Assembly: GCF_022627955.1 (NCBI RefSeq)
Contig: NZ_JABXGD010000006.1
Location: 186,001 to 250,000 of the forward strand
DNA from: Microbacterium sp. C5A9
GTDB taxonomy: Bacteria > Actinomycetota > Actinomycetes > Actinomycetales > Microbacteriaceae
Direction: 5' to 3'
DNA length: 64,000 nt
In this document: positions 1 through 8,421 of the stretch, one piece after another
Layout: each line of letters opens with the position of its first letter
Position numbering within the stretch: position 1 is the stretch's first letter
Notes under the pieces: generated by a model
The model's database searches: none
Told to the model about the DNA's origin: nothing
The model's input: only the letters and a program-made list of their open reading frames with translations
Position numbers and translations under genes: made by a program

Positions 1-422
1 ACGAAGGGCACATCGGCTTCGGGATGGCGCAGCCCTTGTCCGACGCGCAGCTCCCGCACGTGCGCGCGGTGAGCGATCAGCGCCGCAGCACCCTGTTGCT
101 CTGCCTCGCTCCACAGAGTGATCGCGCGGTCGGCTTCGTCCTGCGCCCACTGCAGCGCGTCGGCCCAGGTGAACAGTGCACTCGCACCGGAGCGGAGCCA
201 CTCGCCCGCACGCTTCCAGTGCAGCAGCTGGCGCTCGAATCGCTCGAGGTAGGCGTCGCAGGCAGCGCCTTTCCAGGTGCCGTCGTCGTCCAGCCTGGCC
301 AGGTCGTCACGCACCCGGTCCGCTTCGACGCTGCGGGCCTTCCACGCTTCCGCCGTTGCCCTCACATCCGACACAGACCCCGGCACGAGGTCGATGGGCG
401 ACGGGGTCTGCCCCAGCTCCAT
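1..422 (-). CDS. T7SS-like secreted protein, N-terminal part (cut by window edge)
   Basis: The visible 140 codons start at ATG 422 and run off the left edge, so the C-terminal half is not seen. The segment is helical and hydrophilic, begins with a PGSVSDV-like stretch and has a Trp-Lys-Gly turn (W50-K51-G52) between two long helices. This is the WXG100-type layout seen in the N-terminal domains of large type VII secretion substrates of actinobacteria. The start overlaps the stop of the upstream gene by one base (TGATG), so translation is probably coupled. By analogy such proteins often carry a variable toxin domain at the far end; that part lies outside the window and cannot be judged here. 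Confidence 0.6.
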   Translation of the reverse strand, partial: MELGQTPSPIDLVPGSVSDVRATAEAWKARSVEADRVRDDLARLDDDGTWKGAACDAYLERFERQLLHWKRAGEWLRSGASALFTWADALQWAQDEADRAITLWSEAEQQGAAALIAHRAHVRELRVGQGLRHPEADVPF

Positions 423-760
423 CACCCGCTCCAGATCATCGCGTCGATTTCGGCCTTGGCCGCATCGGTGCCTTCGTCGAAGATCCGGGCAGTCGTGCCC
501 AACCTGTCAGCGAAGTCTTCGGTGTCGGTCACGCGGGCGGCCAGCCCGTCGGACCATGCGGCACGGAAACCTGCCGCCGCAACGTCCACCCACTCGTGTC
601 CGGCATCAGCGGGCGTCGTCATCACCGACGACCCCAACTCGCCGACGGTTCGGCGCGCCTTCGACGCCATCACCCTCAGTACTTCGGTGTCGACGTCATA
701 CGACGTGTCCGCGCGCCCCTGTCCCCCATATGTCGACGTTAGCAACCTGTCTGTAGTCAT
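422..760 (-). CDS. Small WXG100/Esx-like protein, probable partner of the downstream T7SS-like gene
   Basis: A 112-residue protein with no signal peptide or membrane segment. It is predicted to form a helical hairpin: one helix spans residues 25-45 and another about 55-105, with a Trp-rich joint (HEWVDVAAAGF at 55-65, W69). ATG 760 was chosen as the first ATG with the helical domain intact; the upstream Shine-Dalgarno is weak, so the start is uncertain. It lies directly before, and overlaps by one base, the long WXG-containing gene, the usual order of a small Esx-like chaperone before its large substrate. Function is inferred from size, fold and context only. Confidence 0.55.
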   Translation of the reverse strand: MTTDRLLTSTYGGQGRADTSYDVDTEVLRVMASKARRTVGELGSSVMTTPADAGHEWVDVAAAGFRAAWSDGLAARVTDTEDFADRLGTTARIFDEGTDAAKAEIDAMIWSG

Positions 761-911
761 ATGGGGACGAAAATGGGTATTCCGATACTCTCGCTCGGCC
801 TCGCCGTTCGGGCACCGACGTCGCCGCCCACGGCGGAAGCGCAGCGACACGGAGCGCAACACGGCGACACATCCTCAACGAGGATCCGCCGCCGCCCAGA
901 GGATGGATCGC

Positions 912-1604
912 ATGACCACGACCTCCTCCCCTGCCCTCTGGACGCCTCCCGCCCGCGTCCGCGGCACGCTGGCCCTCGTCACCGGACGCGGCGAGCGCGC
1001 AGGCGTGTACGAGCGCTTCGGCCGCCGGTTGAGCTCCGACGGCTACGTCGTCGCCGTCTTCGAAGAGGACGCCGATGCCGCGAGCGTCTGGCTCGCAGAG
1101 GCGACCGACGCCCCGCGGGTCCTCATCGGGTCGGATGCCGCAGCATCCGCCGTGCTGCGCCTCATCGCGCAGGGAGCCTCGGCCGAGGGGGCTGTCGTCG
1201 CCGGCACCCTGGTGGACGCCGAGCTCGACCTGCCGTCTGCGGAGGAGCGCACAGCATGCCCGCTGCACCTGGGTGTGCTGGCATCCGAGGCGACGTCCGT
1301 CGACGTCTCCGCCGCCGAACCGCTGCCCGCGCCCGCCGACCTCGCGGCGATCGAGGTCCCCGTGCTCGCGATCCACGGCGGCGCCGACACGGTCTCGCCT
1401 CTCGCCGCCGTGGTCGACGCCCTCCGCACGGTCCCCGACCTCGAGGTCATCGAGACCGTCGACGGACTCCACGACGCGCTCAACGACCAGTCGCACCGCA
1501 GCGTCGCTGCCTCGCTCGTGCACTGGCTCGAACGCCTGCGCGGGGGCGATGTGCACGCGCCGATCGTCCGTGCTCACCACACCGCGGCGGTCGCGGCCGC
1601 ATGA
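912..1604 (+). CDS. Alpha/beta-hydrolase-like protein of the sulfur operon
   Basis: About 230 residues resembling a small alpha/beta hydrolase. A TGRGERAGVYERFGRRL segment matches the oxyanion/first-strand area, HGGADTVSP carries the expected acidic residue, and GLHDALND carries the expected histidine. The nucleophile elbow is poor: the corresponding stretch reads LIGSDAAAS, without a clean G-x-S-x-G, so activity is doubtful. ATG 912 is preferred over ATG 903 because AGAGG lies nine bases before it. Its stop overlaps the start of the sulfhydrylase-type gene by four bases (ATGA), so the two are translated together. A helper role in the same pathway is an inference. Confidence 0.65.
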   Translation: MTTTSSPALWTPPARVRGTLALVTGRGERAGVYERFGRRLSSDGYVVAVFEEDADAASVWLAEATDAPRVLIGSDAAASAVLRLIAQGASAEGAVVAGTLVDAELDLPSAEERTACPLHLGVLASEATSVDVSAAEPLPAPADLAAIEVPVLAIHGGADTVSPLAAVVDALRTVPDLEVIETVDGLHDALNDQSHRSVAASLVHWLERLRGGDVHAPIVRAHHTAAVAAA

Positions 1605-2893
1605 CCGAGTTCTCCACGCGTCAGATCCAGGCGGGGTACATCCCCGGCACCCCGCAGAACAGCGCCGTCCCGCCGATCTACCAGACCGCCGCCTACGAGT
1701 TCGCGTCGCTCGCCGACGCAGCCGACCTGTTCGCGCTCCGGGCGGCCGGCAACCTCTACAGCCGCAACGCGAGCCCGACCCAGCAGATCCTCGAGGAGCG
1801 CATCGCCGCCCTCGAGGGCGGCGTCTCCGCGGTGGCGGTCGCGTCCGGCCAGGCGGCGGTCGCCGTGACGCTGCTCGCGATCGTCGGGCGCGGCGGACAC
1901 ATCGTCGCCGCCACCCAGCTCTACGGCGGCACGGTCGACCTGCTGCAGGAGACCTTCGACGACTTCGGCATCCCGGTGACCTTCGTCGACCAGGACGACC
2001 CGGATGCCTGGCGCGCGGCCATCCGTCCCGAGACACGCGTGCTGTTCGCCGAGTCGATCGCGAACCCCATCGCGCAGGTGCTCGACATCCGCGCGGTCGC
2101 CGACATCGCGCACGAGGCCGGTGTGCCGCTCGTGATCGACAATACGGTCGGCACTCCCTATCTGGTGCGACCGGGCGAGCACGGCGCGGACTTCGTGGTG
2201 CACTCGGCGACCAAGTTCCTCAGCGGGCACGGCACGTCCCTGGGCGGTGTCGTGGTCGATCAGGGCACCTTCGACTTCGGCCGCGAGCCGGCGCGGTGGC
2301 CGCACTTCACCGAGCCGTACACGCGCATCGGCGACTTCACCCTGTGGGACCGCTTCGGCATCGGGCAGGCGTTCGCGGCGCTCGTGAAGTCGAAGTACGT
2401 GCACGACCTCGGCCCCTCGCTGTCGCCGTTCAACGCGTGGCAGATCCTGCAGGGTGTGGAGACGCTCGACCTCCGGGTGTCGCGTCAGAGCGCCACGGCC
2501 CTCGCGATCGCGCGGCACCTGCAGCAGCATCCGGCCGTCGCCCGGGTGCACCACCCGGGGCTCGAGGGCAACGCGTGGCATCCGCTCGCGCAGCGCTATC
2601 TGCCGCGCGGTGGTCCCTCCGTCTTCTCGTTCGACCTCGCGGTCCCGGAGGACGCCGAGACGCAGAAGCGGGTCGCCGGCGTCATCGACTCCCTGCGGGT
2701 CATCCGACTCGTCGCCAACATCGGCGATGCGCGCAGCCTCGTGAATCATCCGGCGTCGATGACGCATTCGCACCTCACGGGCGAGCAGCGGGCCGCCGCT
2801 GGCATCTCCCTCACGACGATCCGACTCTCCGCGGGACTCGAAGACCCCGCCGACCTCATCGCCGACCTCGACAGCGCGCTGTCCGGCGTCTGA
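1601..2893 (+). CDS. O-acetylhomoserine sulfhydrylase / Cys-Met metabolism PLP enzyme
   Basis: A 430-residue fold-type I PLP enzyme of the Cys/Met metabolism family. K205 in [11 protein letters not shown] is the Schiff-base lysine, D180 in VIDNT faces the pyridine nitrogen, and ASGQAAVA (about 81-88) binds phosphate. Length and the [18 protein letters not shown] stretch near the C-terminus fit O-acetylhomoserine aminocarboxypropyltransferase (MetY type), which makes homocysteine from O-acetylhomoserine and sulfide, better than cystathionine gamma-synthase; the latter cannot be excluded. ATG 1601 overlaps the preceding stop. The monooxygenase gene follows 13 bases later, giving a plausible sulfur-scavenging operon. 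Confidence 0.88.
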   Translation: MTEFSTRQIQAGYIPGTPQNSAVPPIYQTAAYEFASLADAADLFALRAAGNLYSRNASPTQQILEERIAALEGGVSAVAVASGQAAVAVTLLAIVGRGGHIVAATQLYGGTVDLLQETFDDFGIPVTFVDQDDPDAWRAAIRPETRVLFAESIANPIAQVLDIRAVADIAHEAGVPLVIDNTVGTPYLVRPGEHGADFVVHSATKFLSGHGTSLGGVVVDQGTFDFGREPARWPHFTEPYTRIGDFTLWDRFGIGQAFAALVKSKYVHDLGPSLSPFNAWQILQGVETLDLRVSRQSATALAIARHLQQHPAVARVHHPGLEGNAWHPLAQRYLPRGGPSVFSFDLAVPEDAETQKRVAGVIDSLRVIRLVANIGDARSLVNHPASMTHSHLTGEQRAAAGISLTTIRLSAGLEDPADLIADLDSALSGV

Positions 2894-2906
2894 CGCAAGG
2901 AGCATC

Positions 2907-3962
2907 ATGCCCATCGATCTCGGATACTGGACGCCCGTGTACGGCGGGTTCCTGCGCAACGTCACCGACGAGGGGCGCATGGCCGCGACCTGGGAGTACA
3001 TCCGCGAGGTGTCGGTCACGGCCGATCGCCTCGGGTTCCATACGACCCTGGTGCCGGAGCTCTATCTCAACGACCGCAAGGGCGTCGAGGCACCGAGCCT
3101 CGAGGCCTGGTCGCTGTCCGCGGCGATCCTCGCCGTGACCGAGCGACTGCGGGTGATGACGGCGGTGCGGCCGGGCTTCCACCTGCCCGCCGTGCTCGCG
3201 AAGACGGTCGGCACCCTCGATCAGATCGCGCCGGGCCGCGTCTCGCTGAACGTCGTCGCCGCCTGGTGGGCCGAAGAGGCCAGGCAGTTCGGCGGTCGCT
3301 TCACGACCCACGACGAGCGCTACGTGCAGGCGCAGGAGTTCGTCGAGGTGCTGAACGGCCTGTGGGAGCACACGCCGTTCTCGTATGAGGGATCGCATTA
3401 CTCCCTCGACGGCACCGTCGTCGAGCCGAAGCCCTCAGCACATCCCGTGATCTTCGCGGGCGGCGAGAGCGAAGCCGGACGCGAGTCGATCGCCGGGTTC
3501 GCCGATGCCTACGTCATGCACGGCGGCACCCTCGACGAGGTGCGCGCCAACGTCACCGACATGAACGCACGCTCCGAGCGGCTGCACGGTCGGCCGATCG
3601 CCGAGTTCGGGATGCCGGCCTACGTGATCGTCCGCGACACCGAGGCCGAGGCGCAGCGCGAGCTCGAGCGCATCACGACCGTCGATCCCGACTCGCCCGG
3701 CTACGCCTCGTTCGAGGAGTTCCAACGCAATTCGAAGCTTTCGCTCGAACTCACCCGTCGCGAGTACTCGGTGGGCACCCGGGGGCTGCGTCCGAACCTC
3801 GTCGGCACCGCGGAGCAGGTCGCCGAACGCATCCAGGAATACGCGGATGCGGGCATCACCCTCCTGCTCATCCAGTCCTCGCCGCTCGATGAGGAACTCG
3901 AGCGGATCGCCGCGCAAGTCTTCCCGCTCGTGCCCCAGCGCGCGCTGTCTGCGGTGAGCTGA
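2907..3962 (+). CDS. LLM-class FMN-dependent monooxygenase (alkanesulfonate monooxygenase-like)
   Basis: A 351-residue luciferase-like TIM barrel. The SLNVVAAWW...E...FGG...HDERY...EFVEVL series at about residues 112-148 is typical of the SsuD/SfnG group, which splits C-S bonds of sulfonates or sulfones with FMNH2 and oxygen. Start ATG 2907 has AAGGAGC seven bases upstream. It sits 13 bases after the O-acetylhomoserine sulfhydrylase-type gene, so released sulfite, after reduction to sulfide, could feed that enzyme. No dedicated flavin reductase or ABC transporter is adjacent. The substrate is inferred from family and neighbour only. Confidence 0.8.
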   Translation: MPIDLGYWTPVYGGFLRNVTDEGRMAATWEYIREVSVTADRLGFHTTLVPELYLNDRKGVEAPSLEAWSLSAAILAVTERLRVMTAVRPGFHLPAVLAKTVGTLDQIAPGRVSLNVVAAWWAEEARQFGGRFTTHDERYVQAQEFVEVLNGLWEHTPFSYEGSHYSLDGTVVEPKPSAHPVIFAGGESEAGRESIAGFADAYVMHGGTLDEVRANVTDMNARSERLHGRPIAEFGMPAYVIVRDTEAEAQRELERITTVDPDSPGYASFEEFQRNSKLSLELTRREYSVGTRGLRPNLVGTAEQVAERIQEYADAGITLLLIQSSPLDEELERIAAQVFPLVPQRALSAVS

Positions 3963-4000
3963 CCACGCCGCGCATCGGCGCCACCCTCTACGCTGAGACC

Positions 4001-4996
4001 ATGACTGGTCTTCGATGGGGAATCCTCGCGACCGGCGGTATCGCCGGCGCCTTCGCTTCCGATCTGCGCACCGCCGGACTCGATCTGGTGGCGGTCGGCT
4101 CGCGGTCCCAGGAGTCCGCGGATGCGTTCGCGGCGCGCTTCGACATCGCCCGCGCACATCCCTCGTACGAGGCGCTGGTCGCCGACCCCGAGGTCGACAT
4201 CATCTATGTCTCGACCCCGCACCCGATGCATCACGCGAACGCCCGCCTCGCCCTCGAAGCCGGCAAGCATGTGCTCGTCGAGAAGGCGTTCACCGTCGAT
4301 CGCGCCCAGGCCGAAGACCTGCAGCGTCTGGCCGCCGAACGCGGCCTGCTCGCGATGGAGGCGATGTGGACGAGGTATCTGCCGCACATGGTCCGCATCC
4401 GCGAGATCCTCGCGGCGGGAACCCTCGGCGACATCCGTGTCGTGACCGCCGACCACACCCAGAAGATCTCGTCCGATCCGGCGCACCGGCTCAATGCCCT
4501 CGAGCTCGGCGGCGGCGCACTGCTCGACCTCGGGATCTATCCGATCTCGTTCGTCTGGGACGTGCTCGGCGCCCCGGCCGACATCACCGCCACCGCACGG
4601 CTGATCGAGACCGGCGCCGACGCCGAGGTCGCCACCATCATGACGCACGACGGCGGCGCGATCTCGACCACGATCTCCTCCTCGCGCGCCGCGGGCCCGA
4701 ACGCCGCCAGCATCATCGGCACCGATGCCCGCATCGACATCGACCGCGTCTGGTACACGCCCACGACCTTCCGCGTCGTGCAGCCCGACGGCACGGTCGT
4801 CGAGGAGTACGTCTCGCAGGTCGAGGGGCGTGGCATGCAGTATCAGGCCGAGGCCGCCGAGCGTCTCGTGCGCGACGGCATCCTCGAGGGAGACATTCTG
4901 CCGATCGCCGAGACCGTCGCGATCATGGGCACGCTCGATGAGATCCGCGCCCAGATCGGCGTCCGGTACCCGAACGAGGGAGTGAACCATGGCTGA
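4001..4996 (+). CDS. Gfo/Idh/MocA-family NAD(P)-dependent oxidoreductase
   Basis: A 331-residue dehydrogenase. The N-terminal Rossmann fold has GILATGGIAGAFASDL (about 7-22) in place of the classical GxGxxG, and the EKAFT motif supplies the catalytic lysine. The C-terminal alpha/beta domain contains GGGALLDLGIYPIS, typical of the family (compare trans-1,2-dihydrobenzene-1,2-diol dehydrogenase-like members). The substrate is probably a sugar or sugar derivative but cannot be told from sequence. It overlaps the NYN gene by eight bases. A paralogue lies at 44094-45137. Confidence 0.85.
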   Translation: MTGLRWGILATGGIAGAFASDLRTAGLDLVAVGSRSQESADAFAARFDIARAHPSYEALVADPEVDIIYVSTPHPMHHANARLALEAGKHVLVEKAFTVDRAQAEDLQRLAAERGLLAMEAMWTRYLPHMVRIREILAAGTLGDIRVVTADHTQKISSDPAHRLNALELGGGALLDLGIYPISFVWDVLGAPADITATARLIETGADAEVATIMTHDGGAISTTISSSRAAGPNAASIIGTDARIDIDRVWYTPTTFRVVQPDGTVVEEYVSQVEGRGMQYQAEAAERLVRDGILEGDILPIAETVAIMGTLDEIRAQIGVRYPNEGVNHG

Positions 4997-5969
4997 AGCA
5001 CACGACGCCCGCGTCGCCGTCTACCTGGACTTCGACAACATCGTCATCTCCTGGTACGACCGCGTGCACGGCCGCAACGCCTACGGCAAGGACCGCCAGC
5101 GCATCACCGAGAACCCCACCGACCCCGAGGTCACCGAACGGCTCTCCCGCGCGATGATCGAGGTCGGCGCGATCATCGACTACGCCGCCTCTTTCGGCAC
5201 CCTCGTGCTCACGCGCGCGTACGCCGACTGGTCGTCGCCCGTCAACGCCGTGTACCGCTCGCAGCTCGTCGCCCGCGCGGTCGACCTCGTGCAGCTCTTC
5301 CCGGCCGCCGCCTACGCGAAGAACGGCGCCGACATCCGCCTGGCTGTCGACGCCGTCGAAGACATGTTCCGCCTGCCCGACCTCACGCACGTCGTGATCG
5401 TCGCCGGAGACAGCGACTACGTGCCGCTCGCACAGCGCTGCAAGCGTCTCGGCCGCTACGTCATCGGCGTGGGCGTCGCGGGTTCCACCGCCAAGTCGCT
5501 CGCCGCCGCGTGCGACGAGTTCGAGGCCTACGACTCGCTTCCCGGAGTGGTGCGCCCGAGCAAGCCCTCGGCGGCGCCGGCCCCGGCCGTGGTCGAGGTG
5601 CCCGAGATGGTCGCCGAGCCCGCGGTCAAGGTCAAGACTCGACAGCCGTCGAAGACGGCGAAGACCAAGGCAGCGGCCGCCACGACCGCTCCCACGAAGG
5701 TCGACGAGCAGGGTGAGGGCACCGAGCAGGGCGAGGCCACCGAACTGCTGCAGCGCGCACTGAGGCTGGGCCACGACAAGGCGGATGCCGACGAGTGGCT
5801 GCACAGCTCGGCCGTGAAGACGCACATGCGGCGCATGGATCCGTCGTTCAGTGAGAAGGCGCTCGGCTACCGCTCGTTTTCGGACTTCCTCAAGTCACGC
5901 GAGAACATCGCCGAACTCGAGGAGACGGGCCACGAGCGCCTCGTGCGGCTGCGGGAGCCGGCCGCCTGA
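4989..5969 (+). CDS. NYN-domain (LabA/DUF88) putative ribonuclease with C-terminal OST-HTH/LOTUS-like domain
   Basis: 326 residues in two folded parts. Residues 8-170 form a PIN-like NYN domain with the acidic metal site visible: D14 and D16 in YLDFDN, the NGADIRLAVDAVED stretch, and GDSDY. After a low-complexity Ala/Pro/Lys linker (about 185-245) comes a winged-helix-like domain (LLQRAL... FSEKALGYRSFSDFLKS) resembling OST-HTH/LOTUS RNA-binding modules. The family is thought to cut or handle RNA in the cytoplasm. It starts inside the end of the preceding oxidoreductase gene (eight-base overlap), so it is probably co-expressed with it. Confidence 0.85.
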   Translation: MAEAHDARVAVYLDFDNIVISWYDRVHGRNAYGKDRQRITENPTDPEVTERLSRAMIEVGAIIDYAASFGTLVLTRAYADWSSPVNAVYRSQLVARAVDLVQLFPAAAYAKNGADIRLAVDAVEDMFRLPDLTHVVIVAGDSDYVPLAQRCKRLGRYVIGVGVAGSTAKSLAAACDEFEAYDSLPGVVRPSKPSAAPAPAVVEVPEMVAEPAVKVKTRQPSKTAKTKAAAATTAPTKVDEQGEGTEQGEATELLQRALRLGHDKADADEWLHSSAVKTHMRRMDPSFSEKALGYRSFSDFLKSRENIAELEETGHERLVRLREPAA

Positions 5970-5994
5970 CGCGGACCCGCAGCCCGCTCGCTCC

Positions 5995-6288
5995 TCACTC
6001 GACGAAGTCGTACTCCTGGAACGACGCGACTTCCGGCACCCAGCGGTCCGCGACGAACGCGGTGTGCGCGGGATGGTCGTTGTACGCGCGGTAGGCGCTC
6101 TGATCGGCGAACACCATCGAGAACTGATGCTCGAGGTCGCTCTTCGGGCTGACCTGGCGCCGCACCGCGAACTCCTCGACGCCGGGGATCGCCGTGAGCA
6201 CTGATCTCGCCGTCTCGAGGAACTCGCGCTCCTCCGGGGATCCTGACTCGTGGACGAGGCGGAAGACGACGGTGTGCTGGATGGTCAT
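5995..6288 (-). CDS. Dabb-family stress-responsive protein
   Basis: A 97-residue single-domain protein starting MTIQHTVVFRL, with the EEREFLETARSVLTAIPGVEEF helix, H-rich strand (LEHQFSMVFAD) and HPAHTAFVADRWVP motif of the Dabb (dimeric alpha-beta barrel) family. Members form homodimeric ferredoxin-like barrels; most have no known reaction. ATG 6288 was chosen because GAAGAGG precedes it and the domain begins at once. Convergent with the NYN gene, only 25 bases from its stop. Confidence 0.85.
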   Translation of the reverse strand: MTIQHTVVFRLVHESGSPEEREFLETARSVLTAIPGVEEFAVRRQVSPKSDLEHQFSMVFADQSAYRAYNDHPAHTAFVADRWVPEVASFQEYDFVE

Positions 6289-6365
6289 GGAACCTCTTCG
6301 GTGCTCAGATCGGATCGGCGCTCGATGTCCTTCGATCCTCTCATCCGTCCGCCTAGGCTGGACCC

Positions 6366-6995
6366 GTGACTGCTGCGGAGAACCCCCACGCGTCCCCCTA
6401 TGAACGCGCACTCGGCGAGCGCATCGACGAGCTGCACCCGAAGACGGGATGGTACTTTCGCACGATCCCCGACGGGCACGTCGGCGTCGGACGGGGCACG
6501 TTCACGACCGCCGGGTCTCGGCATCGCTGGCTGTGGCCGGCGTTCCGCATCGCCGAGGCACTGGGCGTGGCCTTCGCAGGATGGGAGACCGACGTCCCCT
6601 TCCGCATCGAGAACCGCACGGTCGACGGCCGAGCGCTCGCCGTCCGCCACTTCGACCTCCCGGGCCGCACCTGGGTCATGCCGGATGTCGTCGAACTGAC
6701 CCCCGCCGGCATCCTCCGCAACGAGATCGGCCCCCGCCGCACCGTGGTGACGACGTTCGACATCGATGTGCGCGACGGCGCGGTCGTGCTGAGCATCCGC
6801 AAGGTCGGGCTGCGGATCGGCCGACTGCGCATCGCCGCCCCCGCGTTCCTGCGGCCCACGATCGGGCTGGTCGAGCGGTGGGACGACGAGCGCGAGCGCC
6901 ACCATGTGAACATGACCATCGACGCCCCTCTCCTCGGTCGCGTGTACGAGTACACGGGCTTCTTCGAGTACTCGATCGAGAGCGAGACGGCATGA
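6366..6995 (+). CDS. DUF4166 domain protein
   Basis: A 209-residue soluble protein matching the DUF4166 pattern: YERALGERIDELHPK near the N-terminus, then VGRGTF, the PFRIENRT strand, and the end GRVYEYTGFFEY. The start is GTG 6366. It overlaps the TIGR01777 epimerase gene by four bases. This pairing of DUF4166 with an SDR39U1-like epimerase is common, and the domain is sometimes fused to it, so they probably act in one process. No enzymatic role is established for DUF4166. Confidence 0.8.
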   Translation: MTAAENPHASPYERALGERIDELHPKTGWYFRTIPDGHVGVGRGTFTTAGSRHRWLWPAFRIAEALGVAFAGWETDVPFRIENRTVDGRALAVRHFDLPGRTWVMPDVVELTPAGILRNEIGPRRTVVTTFDIDVRDGAVVLSIRKVGLRIGRLRIAAPAFLRPTIGLVERWDDERERHHVNMTIDAPLLGRVYEYTGFFEYSIESETA

Positions 6996-7978
6996 GCGAG
7001 GGCGCACCGACGCCCGGCGGCCGGGTCGTCATCGGCGGGTCGACCGGATTCATGGGAACGTACCTGCTCCCGAGGTTCCGCGAGGCAGGCCGCGACGTCG
7101 TCACGATCTCCCGATCGGGTGCCGACATCGCCTGGGGCGATCAGGGGGCGATCGACCGGGCCGTCGACGGAGCGTCACTCGTCATCGGCCTCGCGGGCAA
7201 GAGCGTCAACTGCCGCTACACGCCTGAGAACCGCGCGGCGATCTTCCGCTCCCGCCTCGACACCACGGCATCCCTGAGCACCGCGATCGCGAGGGCCGAG
7301 ACCCCGCCCGCCCTGTGGGTCAACTCCTCGACGGCGACGATCTACCGCCACGCCGAGGATCGTCCGATGACGGAGTCGACCGGCGAGATCGGCCGCGGGT
7401 TCTCGGTCGAGGTCGCCACGGCCTGGGAGCGCGCTCTGTTCGCCGACGACCTGCCGCGCACGAGACGCGTCGCGCTGCGCAGTGCGATCGTGCTCGGCCA
7501 CGGCGGTGTGCTGGGACCGCTGCGCACCCTCGCCCGTCTGGGACTCGGCGGCACGCAGCTCGATGGACGGTGGCCGGTGAGCCGGGCTCGCCGTGCGGCC
7601 GGGACGGGGCACGACGTCGGTGCTCGCGGCGGGCGTCAGCACTTCAGCTGGGTGCACGTCGAGGACGTGGCGCGCATCATCGACTTCCTCGAGGTGCATC
7701 CCGAACTCGACGGTCCCGTCAACGCTGCTGCGCCGAACCCTGTCGACAATCGCGAGTTCATGGCCACCGTGCGCCGCGAGGCCGGCGTGCGCGTCGGACC
7801 GCCGATGCCGCGATGGATGCTGGAGCTCGGCGCGATCGGCATCCGCACCGAGACTGAGCTGATCCTCAAGAGCCGCTGGGTTCTGCCCGAGAAGCTCGCG
7901 GATGCAGGGTTCGCGTTCGCCTACCCCGAGCTCGACGCGGCAGTGCGCGAGTCCTTCGAGGTGCCGGTCGTCGCCTAG
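6992..7978 (+). CDS. TIGR01777-family NAD-dependent epimerase/dehydratase (YfcH/SDR39U1-like)
   Basis: 328 residues of atypical extended SDR. VVIGGSTGFMGTYLLP is the nucleotide-binding loop, LAGKSVNCRYTPENRAAI is the highly conserved TIGR01777 signature, WVNSSTATIYRH holds the active-site region, and HFSWVHVEDVARII and GPVNAAAPNPV are also typical. The C-terminal DUF1731 part ends at LLKSRWVLPEKLADAGF-like sequence. A rather Arg-rich insert is present at about 192-212 (GRWPVSRARRAAGTG). ATG 6992 overlaps the DUF4166 stop by four bases. Substrate unknown. Confidence 0.88.
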   Translation: MSEGAPTPGGRVVIGGSTGFMGTYLLPRFREAGRDVVTISRSGADIAWGDQGAIDRAVDGASLVIGLAGKSVNCRYTPENRAAIFRSRLDTTASLSTAIARAETPPALWVNSSTATIYRHAEDRPMTESTGEIGRGFSVEVATAWERALFADDLPRTRRVALRSAIVLGHGGVLGPLRTLARLGLGGTQLDGRWPVSRARRAAGTGHDVGARGGRQHFSWVHVEDVARIIDFLEVHPELDGPVNAAAPNPVDNREFMATVRREAGVRVGPPMPRWMLELGAIGIRTETELILKSRWVLPEKLADAGFAFAYPELDAAVRESFEVPVVA

Positions 7979-7987
7979 AGACGTCTG

Positions 7988-8380
7988 TCAGAGCGACGGG
8001 GATCCGTCGCCGTCGGACTCTCGCCTGCGCTTCTCGATCTCCGCACGCAGACGCCACTCCTCGATCTCGCGATCGAGGTCGGCGATCTGCTGCTCGGTCG
8101 TGCGCGTGTCTGTGGGCGGCGAGGGCTGCGGGGCGGGCTGAGGAGAGGGCCGACGACTCGGGCGACCGGCCGTCCGCATCCGCGGGATGCGCAGGCCCGC
8201 CTCGGAGTACTCCCGTCCGATCGCGAACCAGAGCAGCCCGCCGATCAACGGCAGCAGGATGACGATGACGACCCAGGCCATCTTCGGAAGGAACCGCACC
8301 TGCGAGTCCTCGCGCGTGATGATGTCGACCAGCGCGCCGATCATCAGGACGATGACGAGGATCGAGAACAGGAACGGCAT
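7988..8380 (-). CDS. PLDc_N-domain membrane protein
   Basis: 130 residues. Two N-terminal membrane helices (about 2-20 and 35-54) flank ITREDSQVRFLPKMAWVVIVILLPLIGGLLWFAIGRE, the PLDc_N (cardiolipin-synthase N-terminal) signature. A Pro-rich linker (69-90) and a charged coiled-coil-like tail (94-122) follow. The phospholipase catalytic HKD domains are absent, as in other stand-alone actinobacterial members. Likely a small cytoplasmic-membrane protein; function unknown. Confidence 0.85.
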   Translation of the reverse strand: MPFLFSILVIVLMIGALVDIITREDSQVRFLPKMAWVVIVILLPLIGGLLWFAIGREYSEAGLRIPRMRTAGRPSRRPSPQPAPQPSPPTDTRTTEQQIADLDREIEEWRLRAEIEKRRRESDGDGSPSL

Positions 8381-8421
8381 GAGTTCAGGGTAGACGACGC
8401 GCGGCGGTTGCGCCCGGGCGG

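Noticed and set aside
761..911. SAM or other sulfur riboswitch before the sulfur operon
   Set aside because: The leader shows no conserved SAM-riboswitch stems or the CTCTTATC-type start, and its length is too short for the common classes.
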